DNA of 64,000 nt from Geobacter sp. (GTDB lineage Bacteria; Desulfobacterota; Desulfuromonadia; Geobacterales; Geobacteraceae). The stretch is from positions 868,001-932,000 of the forward strand of contig PJFC01000001.1 in assembly GCA_003574885.1 (NCBI GenBank), given 5' to 3'. The notes under the pieces were generated by a model. The model saw nothing but the letters and a program-made list of their open reading frames with translations. It was not told the DNA's origin and did no database searches. Numbering within the stretch: position 1 is the first letter of the stretch; every line of letters begins with the position of its first letter. This document shows positions 1 to 7,891 of the stretch, in pieces. The position numbers and the translations under genes were made by a program.

Positions 1-297
1 GTACTTCTCTATCTTTGTCATCAGGGGGACAAAGGCCGGCTGATCCTCCACTCCACTGAGAAAGGCGGCGATGGTGATAGCTTCGGGGAGGAGAACCGCC
101 ACGTTGAGGTTGCAGCAGGCGGAGCAACCGGCGTGGCAGGCGATGAGCGCCGCCTGCTTCCGGCTGCTCCCGTTGTCGAGTGCCTGTTCGGTGAGATGGA
201 CAGCAGTGTCGAGCATGGTACGCAAACCGGCGGCATCCCCGGCAGCCTCAAGTGCCTGCTCTACCGCTCCTGAAAATGCCGCGTAATTGATATTCAT
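1..297 (-). CDS. YkgJ-type CxxCxxCC metal-chelating protein (C-terminus off window)
   Basis: The reading frame is open from an ATG at 297 to the window edge (99 codons), so the C-terminal part is missing. The first 60 residues look helical. They are followed by the signature HAGCSACC around residues 55-61, typical of the YkgJ/UPF0153 zinc- or iron-chelating family, where cysteine clusters bind a metal or an Fe-S centre. No signal peptide is visible, so the protein is probably cytoplasmic. The substrate and role are unknown. The upstream 130 bp hold a palindromic element rather than another gene. Confidence 0.7.
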   Translation of the reverse strand, partial: MNINYAAFSGAVEQALEAAGDAAGLRTMLDTAVHLTEQALDNGSSRKQAALIACHAGCSACCNLNVAVLLPEAITIAAFLSGVEDQPAFVPLMTKIEKY

Positions 298-307
298 AAT
301 GGCGAAC

Positions 308-417
308 CTGGTTATCTACTTTGCTCAAGTTAATCCCCCCTCCCCTGGTGGGTGGGGGTGAGGGGGAGGGGATATCTTAGAAATGAAGCACCTTGCTGGA
401 GAGTAGTAGATAACCAG
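308..417. repeat. palindromic intergenic element with 13-bp arms and G-rich core
   Basis: Perfect 13-bp inverted arms (CTGGTTATCTACT at 308-320, AGTAGATAACCAG at 405-417) enclose a C-rich/G-rich stem (CCCCTCCCC 337-345 with GGGGAGGGG 363-371). The minus-strand cytidylate-kinase-like gene ends at 427, just beside it. It may act as a transcript end or be a mobile miniature repeat; it has no clear U-run. Confidence 0.6.
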
Positions 418-426
418 AATGGCGAA

Positions 427-1131
427 TTACCGCTTGAGGCGCATCGACACGTAGTAGGCAATAGTCTCCGCTATGGTGTTTGCCGGGTTCTTGGCGTTGT
501 TGAAGACAAGGTGGTAGAGGGTCGGGTCCGCTACGTCCCGGTTGAGGAAATCCTTGATGAACTCTTCTCTTTGCCGTTGTTTTTTCTTGATGAGCTTTTC
601 CGCTTCGTCTTCGTCGATGCCGAGTCGCTTTGTGATCGACTTCAGCTTGAATTCCTGGGGTGCGATCATGCGGAAGTGGTAACAGTGGGGTTTGTCCTGG
701 GTGAGGATCGAGGCGCCACGGCCGATGATGATGACGTTCCCCTTCTCGCTCAGGGCAACGATCTGCTTGCAGAGAAGCCGGTAGTAGTCCTTGTCGCTTT
801 TCCAGCGGGATGAGAAGGTGGAGACCATGTCGTCAATGAAGCGGTTTTTTTCACCCAGGTTGTGCAGGAGTTCTTCCGAGAGGTTGTGGTGTTTTGCCAC
901 TTCTTCCAGCAGGGCTTTGTCCATGATAGTCCAGCTGTCACCGGTCTGTTTCTCGATGAGTTCCTGGAGTTTCTCGGTCATGGGGAAGCCTTCGCAGCCG
1001 AACTCGCGGGAGATGGTGATGGTCGGCCGGATCTTGTCCCCAAGCCAGGGCCCCTTCAAATTTCTGCGGCTGACCTCCAGCAGGCTTGCCAGACGTTTCT
1101 CGATGGATGGAACAAGCAGTTTTTCGGACAT
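427..1131 (-). CDS. cytidylate kinase-like family protein
   Basis: This 234-residue soluble protein resembles the cytidylate-kinase-like family (PF13189 type). That family shares the nucleoside-kinase P-loop fold, but its substrates are mostly unproven. Recognisable pieces are ITISREFGCEG near residue 39, a phosphate-binding-like start, then a long helical lid region and the strand GNVIIIGRGAS near 131-141, followed by HFRMIAP as in CMP-kinase-like proteins. The ATG at 1131 is preceded by AAAGGAGG at good spacing. It is not the housekeeping Cmk, which is of similar length but has a canonical GPAGSGK loop. It is transcribed alone, with a weak TTGACT-type promoter about 90 bp upstream. Confidence 0.8.
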   Translation of the reverse strand: MSEKLLVPSIEKRLASLLEVSRRNLKGPWLGDKIRPTITISREFGCEGFPMTEKLQELIEKQTGDSWTIMDKALLEEVAKHHNLSEELLHNLGEKNRFIDDMVSTFSSRWKSDKDYYRLLCKQIVALSEKGNVIIIGRGASILTQDKPHCYHFRMIAPQEFKLKSITKRLGIDEDEAEKLIKKKQRQREEFIKDFLNRDVADPTLYHLVFNNAKNPANTIAETIAYYVSMRLKR

Positions 1132-1284
1132 TGTCAGCCTCCTTTGACGTCGACGCGGAATTGCCGCGTGTTGCCGGCAGCGACGAACTCTTATTACTAA
1201 GTAGGCCGCGGTTTGGGCGGTTAGTCAAGGGAGGAATGAAAAAATTGTGATCATGTCAGGCCGATTTGCATGCCCGGCTGCATG

Positions 1285-1560
1285 TCAATCAGCCGATACG
1301 ACCATGACCATTCCGAGCGCGCCGATGGAAACCAAGTGCGGTTGTCCGACTTTAGCGACGGTGACGGAACAGATCAGGTAGTTCCGGTAACGGAGGAAGC
1401 CGAGTTCGTTTCTCAGAGCGCCGACGGCGGCAGAGATGATGCCGCTTTCTTCCCGGGCCTGTTTGGCGATCTTTTCCTTGTGACGGTCGAAGCTCGGGTT
1501 GGTAACGGCGAGAAGAGCCAGCGCGGCAAGAAGTATCAAGGGTGTGCGGTAACGTTTCAT
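1285..1560 (-). CDS. small membrane-anchored protein, DUF4359-like
   Basis: This is a 91-residue protein with one N-terminal hydrophobic segment (roughly residues 6-20) ending in the NPS motif seen in DUF4359 proteins, then a charged helix and a hydrophobic C-terminal half with two small-residue strands. I chose ATG 1560 because GGAG lies 5 nt upstream. An alternative ATG at 1575 overlaps the stop of the upstream hydrolase gene as ATGA and would add five residues. Either way the two genes are translationally linked. The DUF4359 assignment rests on length and the NPS-after-TM pattern only. Function is unknown. Confidence 0.6.
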   Translation of the reverse strand: MKRYRTPLILLAALALLAVTNPSFDRHKEKIAKQAREESGIISAAVGALRNELGFLRYRNYLICSVTVAKVGQPHLVSIGALGMVMVVSAD

Positions 1561-1571
1561 GTAAGCTCCGA

Positions 1572-2129
1572 TCATGTTGTCCAGCCGATGGCCTGTAGCC
1601 AGTCAGCGGTGGTTAATACTTTGCTGAAGCGCATCTGCTGGGTCACCAGGATTGCACGGTGGAGTTCCTCTGCCGTCACCGCTCCGGCGGCGTTGCTGAT
1701 GGCGAGGGTGCCGGTGGCATCGGACAGGAACTCCACGCCGAAACCGAGGTGGTACGCCTGGCGGGCGGTGGTGTCGCAGCACATCTGAGTCATGTAGCCA
1801 GCTATGGCCAAAGTGTCGATTCGCCGCTTGCGCAGCCATGTCTCCAGGGATGTGCCGGTAAAGCTTCCCGGCAACTCCTTGCCGATGAGGAGATCGTGGT
1901 GGCGCTCCGAAACGTCGGGATGGAGTTCCCATGCGGGAGTTCCCTTCCTGAATACCATCGCATCGGTCTGGGGAGAGGCATGCTGGATCACTACTACCGG
2001 AATGTTACGGCTGGTGGCGGCATCCATCGCCTGCAGGATGTTGGGCAAGCTCCCGGCGGGGTGGGTGACCGGCAGTTTGCCGGTGAAATACTCATTCTGT
2101 ACATCGATGATCAGCAATGCCCGCTGCAT
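1572..2129 (-). CDS. isochorismatase-family cysteine hydrolase
   Basis: This 185-residue alpha/beta hydrolase belongs to the isochorismatase-like (nicotinamidase/YcaC) superfamily. The first strand [11 protein letters not shown] carries the catalytic Asp, and the nucleophile region is [15 protein letters not shown], where the conserved Cys follows the cis-peptide segment. A Lys or Thr in the middle completes the usual Asp-Lys-Cys triad but cannot be pinned down by eye. The ATG at 2129 has GGGAGGTGACC in front and is preferred over longer in-frame starts that lack a ribosome site. The substrate cannot be predicted. The downstream small membrane gene overlaps its stop. Confidence 0.85.
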   Translation of the reverse strand: MQRALLIIDVQNEYFTGKLPVTHPAGSLPNILQAMDAATSRNIPVVVIQHASPQTDAMVFRKGTPAWELHPDVSERHHDLLIGKELPGSFTGTSLETWLRKRRIDTLAIAGYMTQMCCDTTARQAYHLGFGVEFLSDATGTLAISNAAGAVTAEELHRAILVTQQMRFSKVLTTADWLQAIGWTT

Positions 2130-2241
2130 GGTCACCTCCCTGGCATTACAGAGTACTGTCGTCGTTATAGAGAAAACGGAGGGCGATGTCAAACTGAAAG
2201 GGCTCTGGTCGGTAAGGTGACGGTATCGACCGACCCATGCG

Positions 2242-2273
2242 CAAAAAAAAGCCCCGGCAATCTGCCGGGGCTT
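2242..2273 (-). terminator. Rho-independent terminator of the cytochrome gene
   Basis: On the minus strand AGCCCCGGCA-loop-TGCCGGGGCT is followed by eight T residues, a strong intrinsic terminator 27 bp after the cytochrome stop codon. Confidence 0.9.
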
Positions 2274-2299
2274 TCGTGAACGGCATGTAGCGAGTGGCA

Positions 2300-3763
2300 C
2301 TACTGCGAAGTGTCAAAATTAGCCTGCTTGACCACCATGTCCACCACCGGCAGAGTCGGCACCTTTTCCAGACCGTAAATTGCCTTCAGGTCGATGTCCT
2401 TCGGTACGGCTCCCAGGAGTGCCTCGGCCACCTTCTGGTCTGCCTGGCGGAATCGGAGCTTCGCCTCGACCGTGACGGTCTTCGCGCCATTGGCGGGGAA
2501 GCCGTAATGGACATCCTTGAACCCCCGGGGTGGAATGGTTTCGTGGCGGGAGAATGCGGTAACTTTCCAGGGATCGATGGCAAAATGAAAATCGTTCCCC
2601 ATCCCGTCGGAGTGGAAGTTGCGGGCGTCCTCGGGGAGTGCGCCCTCGGGGGTAAGGGAGCCGCTTGTCATGACGACCTTACCCGTTTCGTCCTTCGCCG
2701 TTATCTCAAGCCACATCTGTCGGACGTTGGTGAGGGAGGTGGGGAGGTTGTGGCCGGCCCGGATGTTCTTCACGCGTACCTTTACCTCCGCAAGCCTGCC
2801 GTCGCGGTAGATAGGGGATATTTCCAGATCGGCCGCAGACTTCAGGCGCTCAACCGCCATGTCATACTGCTGCATGAGGCTCTTGGCCAGCTTCTCGTCT
2901 CCTCCTTTTTTTGCCGCTCCGGCTGCCAGGTAGGAGAGGAGGAAGTTGGCGCCGTTGAAGTAGTGCCGGTATTCCCCGCGCTCCGGCTTCCTGAATTCAT
3001 CCGCTGATTTCCTGAAGGTCTCCGTCTCCACCATATGGCAGTCTTGGCAGAGGATCTCCTTCTGGGCATAGGGGCCGTGCTTCCACTCCAGATAGGTGGC
3101 CTCGATGGGGAAATGGTTGTCATAGTGATATACCTGGTGGCAGCCGGCGCAGAGGTCTGCCTGGAGATGGAGTGATGACTCTTCGCACTTGTGGAATCCT
3201 GCGCCGCAGTTATCGGATGGCTTGAAGGGCCCACGTTTGATCAGGGTCTGCCCCTCCGTCGTCTCTACCCCGGGGGTCAGGATGAAAGAGCCGTTCTCCG
3301 GTTCGTGGGAAGGTGTCTGCCAGTGGGTTGTGCCGCTGATTGAGTGGCAGATGTCGCAGGACACCCCGGCCAGGGCCATGTCGGAAAGACCCCCATTGCC
3401 TGGACCCTTGATTTCACCGGTAACTACGCCGGCCGGGGAGTGACACCCCTCGCACTGGCGGGCAATGTCATGTCCCACCGCCTTGACCCCCTTGTTAAGT
3501 TCTCCCTGGTAGATCGGGTCCTTGAAGGCGAGGCTGTGGACCGAGCCATTCCACTCCTTGTACTGCTTGGAGTGGCACCCGCCACACTTCTTCGGCTCAT
3601 TGAAGGGGACGGAGGACTTGTTCCATTTGATGAGGGACGGGTAGTAGGGATAGAACTCCCGGTCCACGTCGAATACCCTGGATGCGGCAAGCGCTGATCC
3701 GGCACACAGTACCAGAATAAGGGCTGTGCAGGCCAGAGTGCGTAACGGGTGCAAGCTGTTCAT
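2300..3763 (-). CDS. periplasmic five-haem c-type cytochrome
   Basis: This 487-residue secreted protein has a Sec signal peptide (hydrophobic core 9-24, cleavage after ALA) and five CxxCH haem c sites at about residues 60, 104, 136, 205 and 239. An extra CGAGFHKC segment near 186 has no haem motif. The haem region (60-245) resembles the cytochrome c554/multihaem family used in periplasmic electron transfer. Residues 300-487 contain no haems and read as a beta-rich C-terminal domain with HNLPTS and WKVTAFSRH segments, possibly metal- or substrate-binding. It is a single gene with its own promoter and terminator. The electron acceptor is not evident. Confidence 0.9.
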   Translation of the reverse strand: MNSLHPLRTLACTALILVLCAGSALAASRVFDVDREFYPYYPSLIKWNKSSVPFNEPKKCGGCHSKQYKEWNGSVHSLAFKDPIYQGELNKGVKAVGHDIARQCEGCHSPAGVVTGEIKGPGNGGLSDMALAGVSCDICHSISGTTHWQTPSHEPENGSFILTPGVETTEGQTLIKRGPFKPSDNCGAGFHKCEESSLHLQADLCAGCHQVYHYDNHFPIEATYLEWKHGPYAQKEILCQDCHMVETETFRKSADEFRKPERGEYRHYFNGANFLLSYLAAGAAKKGGDEKLAKSLMQQYDMAVERLKSAADLEISPIYRDGRLAEVKVRVKNIRAGHNLPTSLTNVRQMWLEITAKDETGKVVMTSGSLTPEGALPEDARNFHSDGMGNDFHFAIDPWKVTAFSRHETIPPRGFKDVHYGFPANGAKTVTVEAKLRFRQADQKVAEALLGAVPKDIDLKAIYGLEKVPTLPVVDMVVKQANFDTSQ

Positions 3764-3806
3764 TGATTCCTCCAGATGATGTGATTAGCTCGAATTAGTA
3801 TTCGTA

Positions 3807-3835
3807 AATGTATCGAACGGTGTGGGGTGCGTCAA
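3807..3835 (-). promoter_or_regulatory. sigma-70-like promoter of the cytochrome gene
   Basis: Minus-strand TTGACG (3835-3830) and TACATT (3812-3807) are separated by exactly 17 bp. A start site near 3800 would give a roughly 37-nt leader with GGAGG before the ATG. Confidence 0.6.
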
Positions 3836-3884
3836 CCTTCCGACGGTAAAATTCTCATCAATTGTCTCGACCTTGATGCTTGAT

Positions 3885-5510
3885 TCACAGACCGCTGACG
3901 ATGGTCCCTTCCGGGTACTCCACCGTGAAGCTGAGGAGAATTTCCTTCTTTTCCCTCGGCTGCAGGGTGAGCTGCCAGGTGAGAAGCCCCTGTTCGTCAC
4001 GCTTTGCAGGGGGGGGCGAAATCTCCACGTCCTTCACTTCCACCTGGTTGTTCTGGCTGACCGGCAGCTGGTCGCGCAGTTCAAGGTCAACCGGCACATG
4101 CTTCAGGTTCTGGACGGTGGTACGATAGGAGAGTCTGAGGCGCAGGGTTTTGTCGAACAGGCCGGGAGCGCTTTTTTCACGCTTCAGCTGTTCGTGCTTA
4201 ACCACGATCTGCCGGTCCTCCCCGAAGCCGAGTCTGACTTCTTCACCCATGGGAACGTGTGGAACCCTGCCAGAACCGACGAATTCGGGGCCGATGAACA
4301 GGCTGGCGCTGCCGGGGAGAAGGGGATAGGGGAGGGAATTGGTAAGTGTGGCGTGGAGGAAAGCGCTTTCCCGTAGTTTCGGCACCGCAAGGTAGCTGAA
4401 CCGGGCCGTTATTCGCTGGTGGTCGAGAGAGAAGCGGTGCGCAACGCCGTCGCTCGGGATGGTTACGGGGCGCTGCAGGGCGAAACTCACCTGGAGTCCG
4501 CTGTCGACAATCCCCGCTGTTGCCTGTTCAGCTTCCCTGTCTTCCGCCATTTCAGCCTTACGGGGTGCTGCCGCCACTGCTGTTTCCATGGGGGCTTCCC
4601 GCAATGCCTTGAAACGGGGGCGAGGCTCGTAGATATCGAGCCACCAGGGACGGAGTTCCGGGGGTGCGGTGCCGGCTGCCGGTGAGGCGGTGGAGAGGCG
4701 TGCCGCAATGTTCGACCAGTTCTCGCCGCTCTGCTGGCGTATGTCCGCTGCCAGGTCGAACTCAGCCTCCCCCGATTCGGGGAGGGCCCGAATGGTGTAG
4801 AGGGGAGTCCACGTCGTCTGCATGACGGTGTATCCGAGTTCCAGTCCGAATTCACCACCCTTGACCACGTCGAGCAGTACGCTGGCCCGCTTTCCCTCCA
4901 GCGGCTTCAGCTGCTGCATGGCTTCCAATCGCTTGCGAAGCGTTTCCAGCCGATCCTCCTGCGCCTTTTTTCGTTTCTGCTGCTCCAGCCGCTTTGCCTT
5001 GACCTCCGTCAGTCGGGTGCCGACAAAGTTCAGCGTCCGTTCCCATGCGGCGACGTCCGGCTTGCCGGCAGCAACTTCCCGTGATGCCGATCCCGCCGAT
5101 GACGACTCGATGGAGGAGAGGAACTTCTCCTGACTGGCCAGCACCTCCATCCTGTCGCCGGTCTGACGCAGTTCCCACTGCTGGGTGTCGATTGCCGCCT
5201 GGAGTTCGTTCATTTCGGGCAGGGCCGAGGTTTCGCTGAACCGGTCCGCCAGTTCAACTCCGAGAATCCTGACCGTTGCTGCGCCCTTGCCACTTACCCT
5301 GAGAGAAGTAGGGGTAAGGGTGGCCGGGAGCGGGTCGAACACCACCGTCTGGGGGCCGGCCGGGAGGGTGAGCTGAGCGGTGCGGGTGACTGCGGTCCGG
5401 TCAGGGTAGACAGTTACGGCGGTAATGGTGCTCGGCGGCGCGAGGTCAGCTGCTCCGGCAACGTCAGCGCAAATCAGGATGGACAGCAGCAGTATGAACG
5501 GTCGTGGCAT
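3885..5510 (-). CDS. mucoidy inhibitor MuiA family protein (DUF4140/DUF4139)
   Basis: This 541-residue secreted protein begins with a signal peptide ending near ADVAGA. An N-terminal DUF4140-like beta domain follows (about 22-110; STITAVTVYPDRTAVTRTA is the family opening). A long coiled coil occupies about 110-220, and a C-terminal DUF4139 beta domain starts with GYTVMQTTWTPLYTIRAL and runs to LSFTVEYPEG. ATG 5510 is chosen because GGAG lies 9 nt upstream and the signal peptide starts there. MuiA was named in Enterobacteriaceae for an effect on capsule; the biochemical role is unknown. It stands alone between the cytochrome and the ferritin-like gene. Confidence 0.85.
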   Translation of the reverse strand: MPRPFILLLSILICADVAGAADLAPPSTITAVTVYPDRTAVTRTAQLTLPAGPQTVVFDPLPATLTPTSLRVSGKGAATVRILGVELADRFSETSALPEMNELQAAIDTQQWELRQTGDRMEVLASQEKFLSSIESSSAGSASREVAAGKPDVAAWERTLNFVGTRLTEVKAKRLEQQKRKKAQEDRLETLRKRLEAMQQLKPLEGKRASVLLDVVKGGEFGLELGYTVMQTTWTPLYTIRALPESGEAEFDLAADIRQQSGENWSNIAARLSTASPAAGTAPPELRPWWLDIYEPRPRFKALREAPMETAVAAAPRKAEMAEDREAEQATAGIVDSGLQVSFALQRPVTIPSDGVAHRFSLDHQRITARFSYLAVPKLRESAFLHATLTNSLPYPLLPGSASLFIGPEFVGSGRVPHVPMGEEVRLGFGEDRQIVVKHEQLKREKSAPGLFDKTLRLRLSYRTTVQNLKHVPVDLELRDQLPVSQNNQVEVKDVEISPPPAKRDEQGLLTWQLTLQPREKKEILLSFTVEYPEGTIVSGL

Positions 5511-5631
5511 GAATAATTTCTCCTCGGAATGAGATGAACCCAACTGCGGTGGGATAGCAAGGGATAGTGTACACCTTCCCGTGGCGCCGGCAAGTCAGAG
5601 GTGTTGCAGTGATTCCCGTGGAGAGAATTGG

Positions 5632-5640
5632 TGGTATAAT
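5632..5640 (+). promoter_or_regulatory. extended -10 promoter of the mini-ORF/ferritin transcript
   Basis: TGGTATAAT is a perfect extended -10 element without a good -35. A start 6-7 nt downstream coincides with the ATG at 5647, implying a leaderless message. Confidence 0.55.
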
Positions 5641-5646
5641 GTAATC

Positions 5647-5733
5647 ATGAAGCAGAGAATAAAAAAACAGATAGTTGAAAATGCCGGCGAGGTGCTTTGG
5701 GGTGTCGGCGTTGAAAGGTGGTGGCAAGAATGA
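5647..5733 (+). CDS. candidate 28-residue leaderless peptide coupled to the ferritin-like gene
   Basis: This is an open frame of 28 codons, rich in Lys at the N-terminus and ending in a Trp-rich stretch (LWGVGVERWWQE). Its TGA overlaps the ATG of the ferritin-like gene as ATGA, the classic arrangement for translational coupling. The ATG sits where transcription from the extended -10 box should begin, so it would be read without a ribosome site. It could be a real peptide or only a device to load ribosomes onto the next gene. No homologue is known to me. Confidence 0.4.
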   Translation: MKQRIKKQIVENAGEVLWGVGVERWWQE

Positions 5734-6215
5734 ACGTGTTTGATTTCGCAATGGAAAAAGAAGAGGAAAGCAGGGTATTCTATGAAAAACTTGCAGCAGC
5801 GGCAGGCACCGGAGAACTGAAGTCCGTCTTCAGCCTGCTGGCAGAGTCCGAGCGGGAGCACCACAAGCACCTGGCGGCTCTGAAAGCCGGTACCGACCCC
5901 GCGATGGCAGAGTCGGTCGTGCTTAACGAGGCAAAGAAACAGATAGGGAAGATCGTCGGTGATGCTGCTCCTGAAACGGTCCTGGCGGAAGACAAAGATG
6001 GATACGGCCAAGCCATAAAGGCGGAGGAGGAGAGCATCCGGCTCTATGAAGAACTGGCTGGGAAAGAGCAGAACGCGGCCGCAGCCAGGATTCTGAAACG
6101 GCTCGCCGAGGAAGAGAGACACCATCTGGAAGTCATGGAAAATATCTACGAATTCGTCGAATCTCCCCGCACGTACCTGGCTTGGGGCGAGTTCGGCAAT
6201 CTCAAGGAATACTGA
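5730..6215 (+). CDS. ferritin-like diiron protein, rubrerythrin family
   Basis: This 161-residue all-helical protein contains the two ExxH-type iron motifs of the ferritin/rubrerythrin superfamily. In the first half they are EEESRVFYEKL with ESEREHHKHL, and in the second half EEESIRLYEELAG with EEERHHLEVME, giving the repeated four-helix-bundle pattern that holds a di-iron site. It lacks the C-terminal rubredoxin domain of full rubrerythrins. Such proteins deal with peroxide or store iron in anaerobes. AGGTGG lies 8 nt before ATG 5730. A strong terminator follows, so with its mini-ORF it forms its own unit. Confidence 0.88.
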   Translation: MNVFDFAMEKEEESRVFYEKLAAAAGTGELKSVFSLLAESEREHHKHLAALKAGTDPAMAESVVLNEAKKQIGKIVGDAAPETVLAEDKDGYGQAIKAEEESIRLYEELAGKEQNAAAARILKRLAEEERHHLEVMENIYEFVESPRTYLAWGEFGNLKEY

Positions 6216-6260
6216 CCGGCATTGCATTGATACGAGAAACGCGTAAAGGTGCATGTGCAG

Positions 6261-6288
6261 AAGCCCGCATGAAGCGGGCTTTTATTTA
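6261..6288 (+). terminator. terminator of the ferritin-like gene
   Basis: A perfect 8-bp stem AAGCCCGC/GCGGGCTT with a 5-nt loop is followed by TTATTTAT. Confidence 0.8.
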
Positions 6289-6320
6289 TCATAATTTGTT
6301 ATGTAACTTCTGTCTGATGC

Positions 6321-6569
6321 TCACGATGCTTTACCTTCAGACTCCTGCTTCTTTCGAAGGCATGCTATGACCTTTTCTACTTCCTCAACATCCAATGGAT
6401 CAAGACCAGGCGGAATGTTCACGCCATCGAACTCCTTATAAATTCTGAATCTGATGCAGGATGCAAAGTCAGCGAAACAGAGCTTCTCCTTTATGTACTC
6501 TGCAGTCTTGGGCAAGTTTTTCATGTTGTCGTTAAAGAACTGGCAACATGCCAATAATTCACAGGCCAT
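6321..6569 (-). CDS. small cysteine-containing conserved hypothetical protein
   Basis: This 82-residue protein has no signal peptide and is dominated by short helices. Five cysteines stand out, including CELLACC at the very N-terminus, KLCFADFASC in the middle and ACLRKK near the end, plus a conserved-looking FRIYKEF stretch. ATG 6569 has GGGGAGG seven bases upstream; a longer start lacks a ribosome site. I recognise the pattern as a recurrent Geobacter-type hypothetical but know no function. It is the last gene of a three-gene minus-strand group with the CGGC-like gene. Cysteine spacing suggests metal or Fe-S binding. Confidence 0.7.
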   Translation of the reverse strand: MACELLACCQFFNDNMKNLPKTAEYIKEKLCFADFASCIRFRIYKEFDGVNIPPGLDPLDVEEVEKVIACLRKKQESEGKAS

Positions 6570-6598
6570 TTCTGCACCTCCCCACAACAGTTATGTCG

Positions 6599-6847
6599 TC
6601 AGGCTACCAGTTGGCGAATTGTTGAACGAATCGTTTCAGCTCCAACGGAGGTGTCAAAGCACCCTGCTCCGGCATATGGATCGTAATTGCTGATCTGGGT
6701 GATAAGCTCCGCAACTACATGCGCCTTGTCTGCATATCTTTCAGGATCATCAGCAATTGCCATAACCTCAGTCAGGAGCCATGAAGGAAATTCTCCCGAC
6801 ATGTTTTGCTGGAGCGCGGTAGATCTGAGCTTACCAAAGAGGTCCAT
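6599..6847 (-). CDS. hypothetical 82-residue protein
   Basis: This small soluble protein of 82 residues has a single cysteine and a central region reading YADKAHVVAELITQISNYDPYAGAG. The ATG at 6847 follows GGGAGGAAACAGCGC, an acceptable ribosome site. It lies 28 bp after the CGGC-like gene and 29 bp before the cysteine-containing gene, so the three are likely co-transcribed. No family is recognised and no signal peptide or membrane segment is visible. Confidence 0.6.
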   Translation of the reverse strand: MDLFGKLRSTALQQNMSGEFPSWLLTEVMAIADDPERYADKAHVVAELITQISNYDPYAGAGCFDTSVGAETIRSTIRQLVA

Positions 6848-6875
6848 GCGCTGTTTCCTCCCATGCCGTGTTTTC

Positions 6876-7058
6876 TCAATCGTACGACTCCATTACATCG
6901 CGATGCTCAGTCATAAGTGAACCCGCAAGCTCTTTCATGTCCGCTTCATCCCAGAAGGAGAGTTTGTCAAGGGTTTTCAGGTATTTTAGCGGGATGGGGT
7001 GGGTGCCGCCACCGCAATCCTGGTAACGGGCACAGATAATGATTCCTATTTTTTTCAT
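6876..7058 (-). CDS. short CGGC-domain-like protein
   Basis: This 60-residue protein begins MKKIGIIICARYQDCGGGTHP, which resembles the first strand and cysteine loop of CGGC-domain proteins (PF08821). That domain is usually 100-130 residues with several cysteines thought to bind metal. Here only the N-terminal half is present, followed by an acidic helical tail and a stop. It may be a genuine short variant or a decayed gene; no in-frame continuation is seen beyond the stop. A perfect 16-bp hairpin sits directly upstream. Confidence 0.55.
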   Translation of the reverse strand: MKKIGIIICARYQDCGGGTHPIPLKYLKTLDKLSFWDEADMKELAGSLMTEHRDVMESYD

Positions 7059-7074
7059 TGTTCGCCTTTTTAAA

Positions 7075-7109
7075 TAGTGTCACATCCGGAAACTCCGGAT
7101 GTGACACTA
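7075..7109. repeat. perfect 16-bp inverted repeat between two minus-strand genes
   Basis: The arms (AGTGTCACATCCGGA plus one flanking pair) are perfectly complementary around a 3-nt AAC loop. It lies after the IscU-like gene and only 17 bp before the CGGC-like ATG. Lacking a long U-run, it could be an attenuator, a processing site or an operator rather than a plain terminator. Confidence 0.75.
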
Positions 7110-7134
7110 AATAGTTGTGGGCAAAAGCTGCTCG

Positions 7135-7533
7135 TCAAACAATGGGTTGAGCATCACCAGCAACAGTCGATTGGTACTGTGCCACGGCTGCATGAAGGGC
7201 GGAAGCTGCCATGTTCGAGCAGTGCATCTTTTCTTCCGGCAGTCCGTCCAGGGCAGCGGCAATTACCTGGTCGTTGAGAGCAAGAACTTCGTCAAGGGGC
7301 ATCCCCATAACCAGTTCTGTTGCCACAGATGACGTTGCTATGGCCGCGCCGCATCCCTTGATGAGAAATTTGATGTCATGGATGATGTCATTCTCGATCT
7401 TGATAAAAAAGACGAGGGCATCGCCACAGCCTGGGTCGCCCGCCTGCACCACCACGTTGGCGTCGTCAAGGGATCCGACATTGCGCGGATTGTGGACATG
7501 ATCCAGAACTTTTGCAGAATACAACCCACTCAT
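7135..7533 (-). CDS. IscU/NifU-like iron-sulfur scaffold protein
   Basis: This 132-residue protein matches the IscU/NifU N-terminal domain on which Fe-S clusters are assembled. It opens YSAKVLDHVHNPRNVG, as IscU proteins do. The three ligand cysteines are C36 (in GDPGCGD, with D38), C61 (in KGCGAAI) and C105 (in MHCSN). The C-terminal NifU domain is absent, and the usual LPPVK chaperone motif of IscU is not seen. ATG 7533 overlaps the upstream DUF134 stop as ATGA. Being next to DUF134 and a NifX-like gene rather than iscS suggests a specialised Fe-S or FeMo-type role. Confidence 0.88.
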   Translation of the reverse strand: MSGLYSAKVLDHVHNPRNVGSLDDANVVVQAGDPGCGDALVFFIKIENDIIHDIKFLIKGCGAAIATSSVATELVMGMPLDEVLALNDQVIAAALDGLPEEKMHCSNMAASALHAAVAQYQSTVAGDAQPIV

Positions 7534-7889
7534 GGGGAGATTCCTTTCGTACAAACAGGCAGATCATCTGCAGCGCTTTTTTCTGAGGCGATGTTTCCCG
7601 TCATGGCGCCGGAAATCGCCAACGCCTTCTGCCCCACAAGGGCTTGGGCCACTTTGCACCGGGCGCTGGACAGAAGACGCTGGACCGTGCCGCGCGAAAC
7701 TCCCATGCAGGCACCAGCTTCTTCCTGGGTTTTCCCCTCTCCATCACACAGATGCAGGGCCTCCAGTTCATCGTGGGCAAGGTGAATGATCTCCATCTCC
7801 ACGAGCGGGGTCCCGGCCGGCTTGAAGACCGCTTCATAGCCGGCCCGATGGGGACAGGTGCAGTTTCTCGGTTTACGTGGACGCGGCAT
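7530..7889 (-). CDS. DUF134 (UPF0251) helix-turn-helix protein
   Basis: This 119-residue protein has the DUF134 opening PRPRKPRNC followed by a C-P-H cysteine/histidine segment. It also has a sigma-70-region-4-like helix-turn-helix (TQEEAGACMGVSRGTVQRLLSSARCKVAQAL split around residue 65-90). DUF134 proteins are commonly encoded beside NifX/NifB-type proteins and orange-protein complexes in anaerobes and are presumed regulators. Start 7889 is two bases after the NifX-like stop, and its own stop overlaps the IscU-like start, so the three genes are one operon. It is a candidate reader of the motif at 8292-8307. Confidence 0.88.
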   Translation of the reverse strand: MPRPRKPRNCTCPHRAGYEAVFKPAGTPLVEMEIIHLAHDELEALHLCDGEGKTQEEAGACMGVSRGTVQRLLSSARCKVAQALVGQKALAISGAMTGNIASEKSAADDLPVCTKGISP

Positions 7890-7891
7890 GG

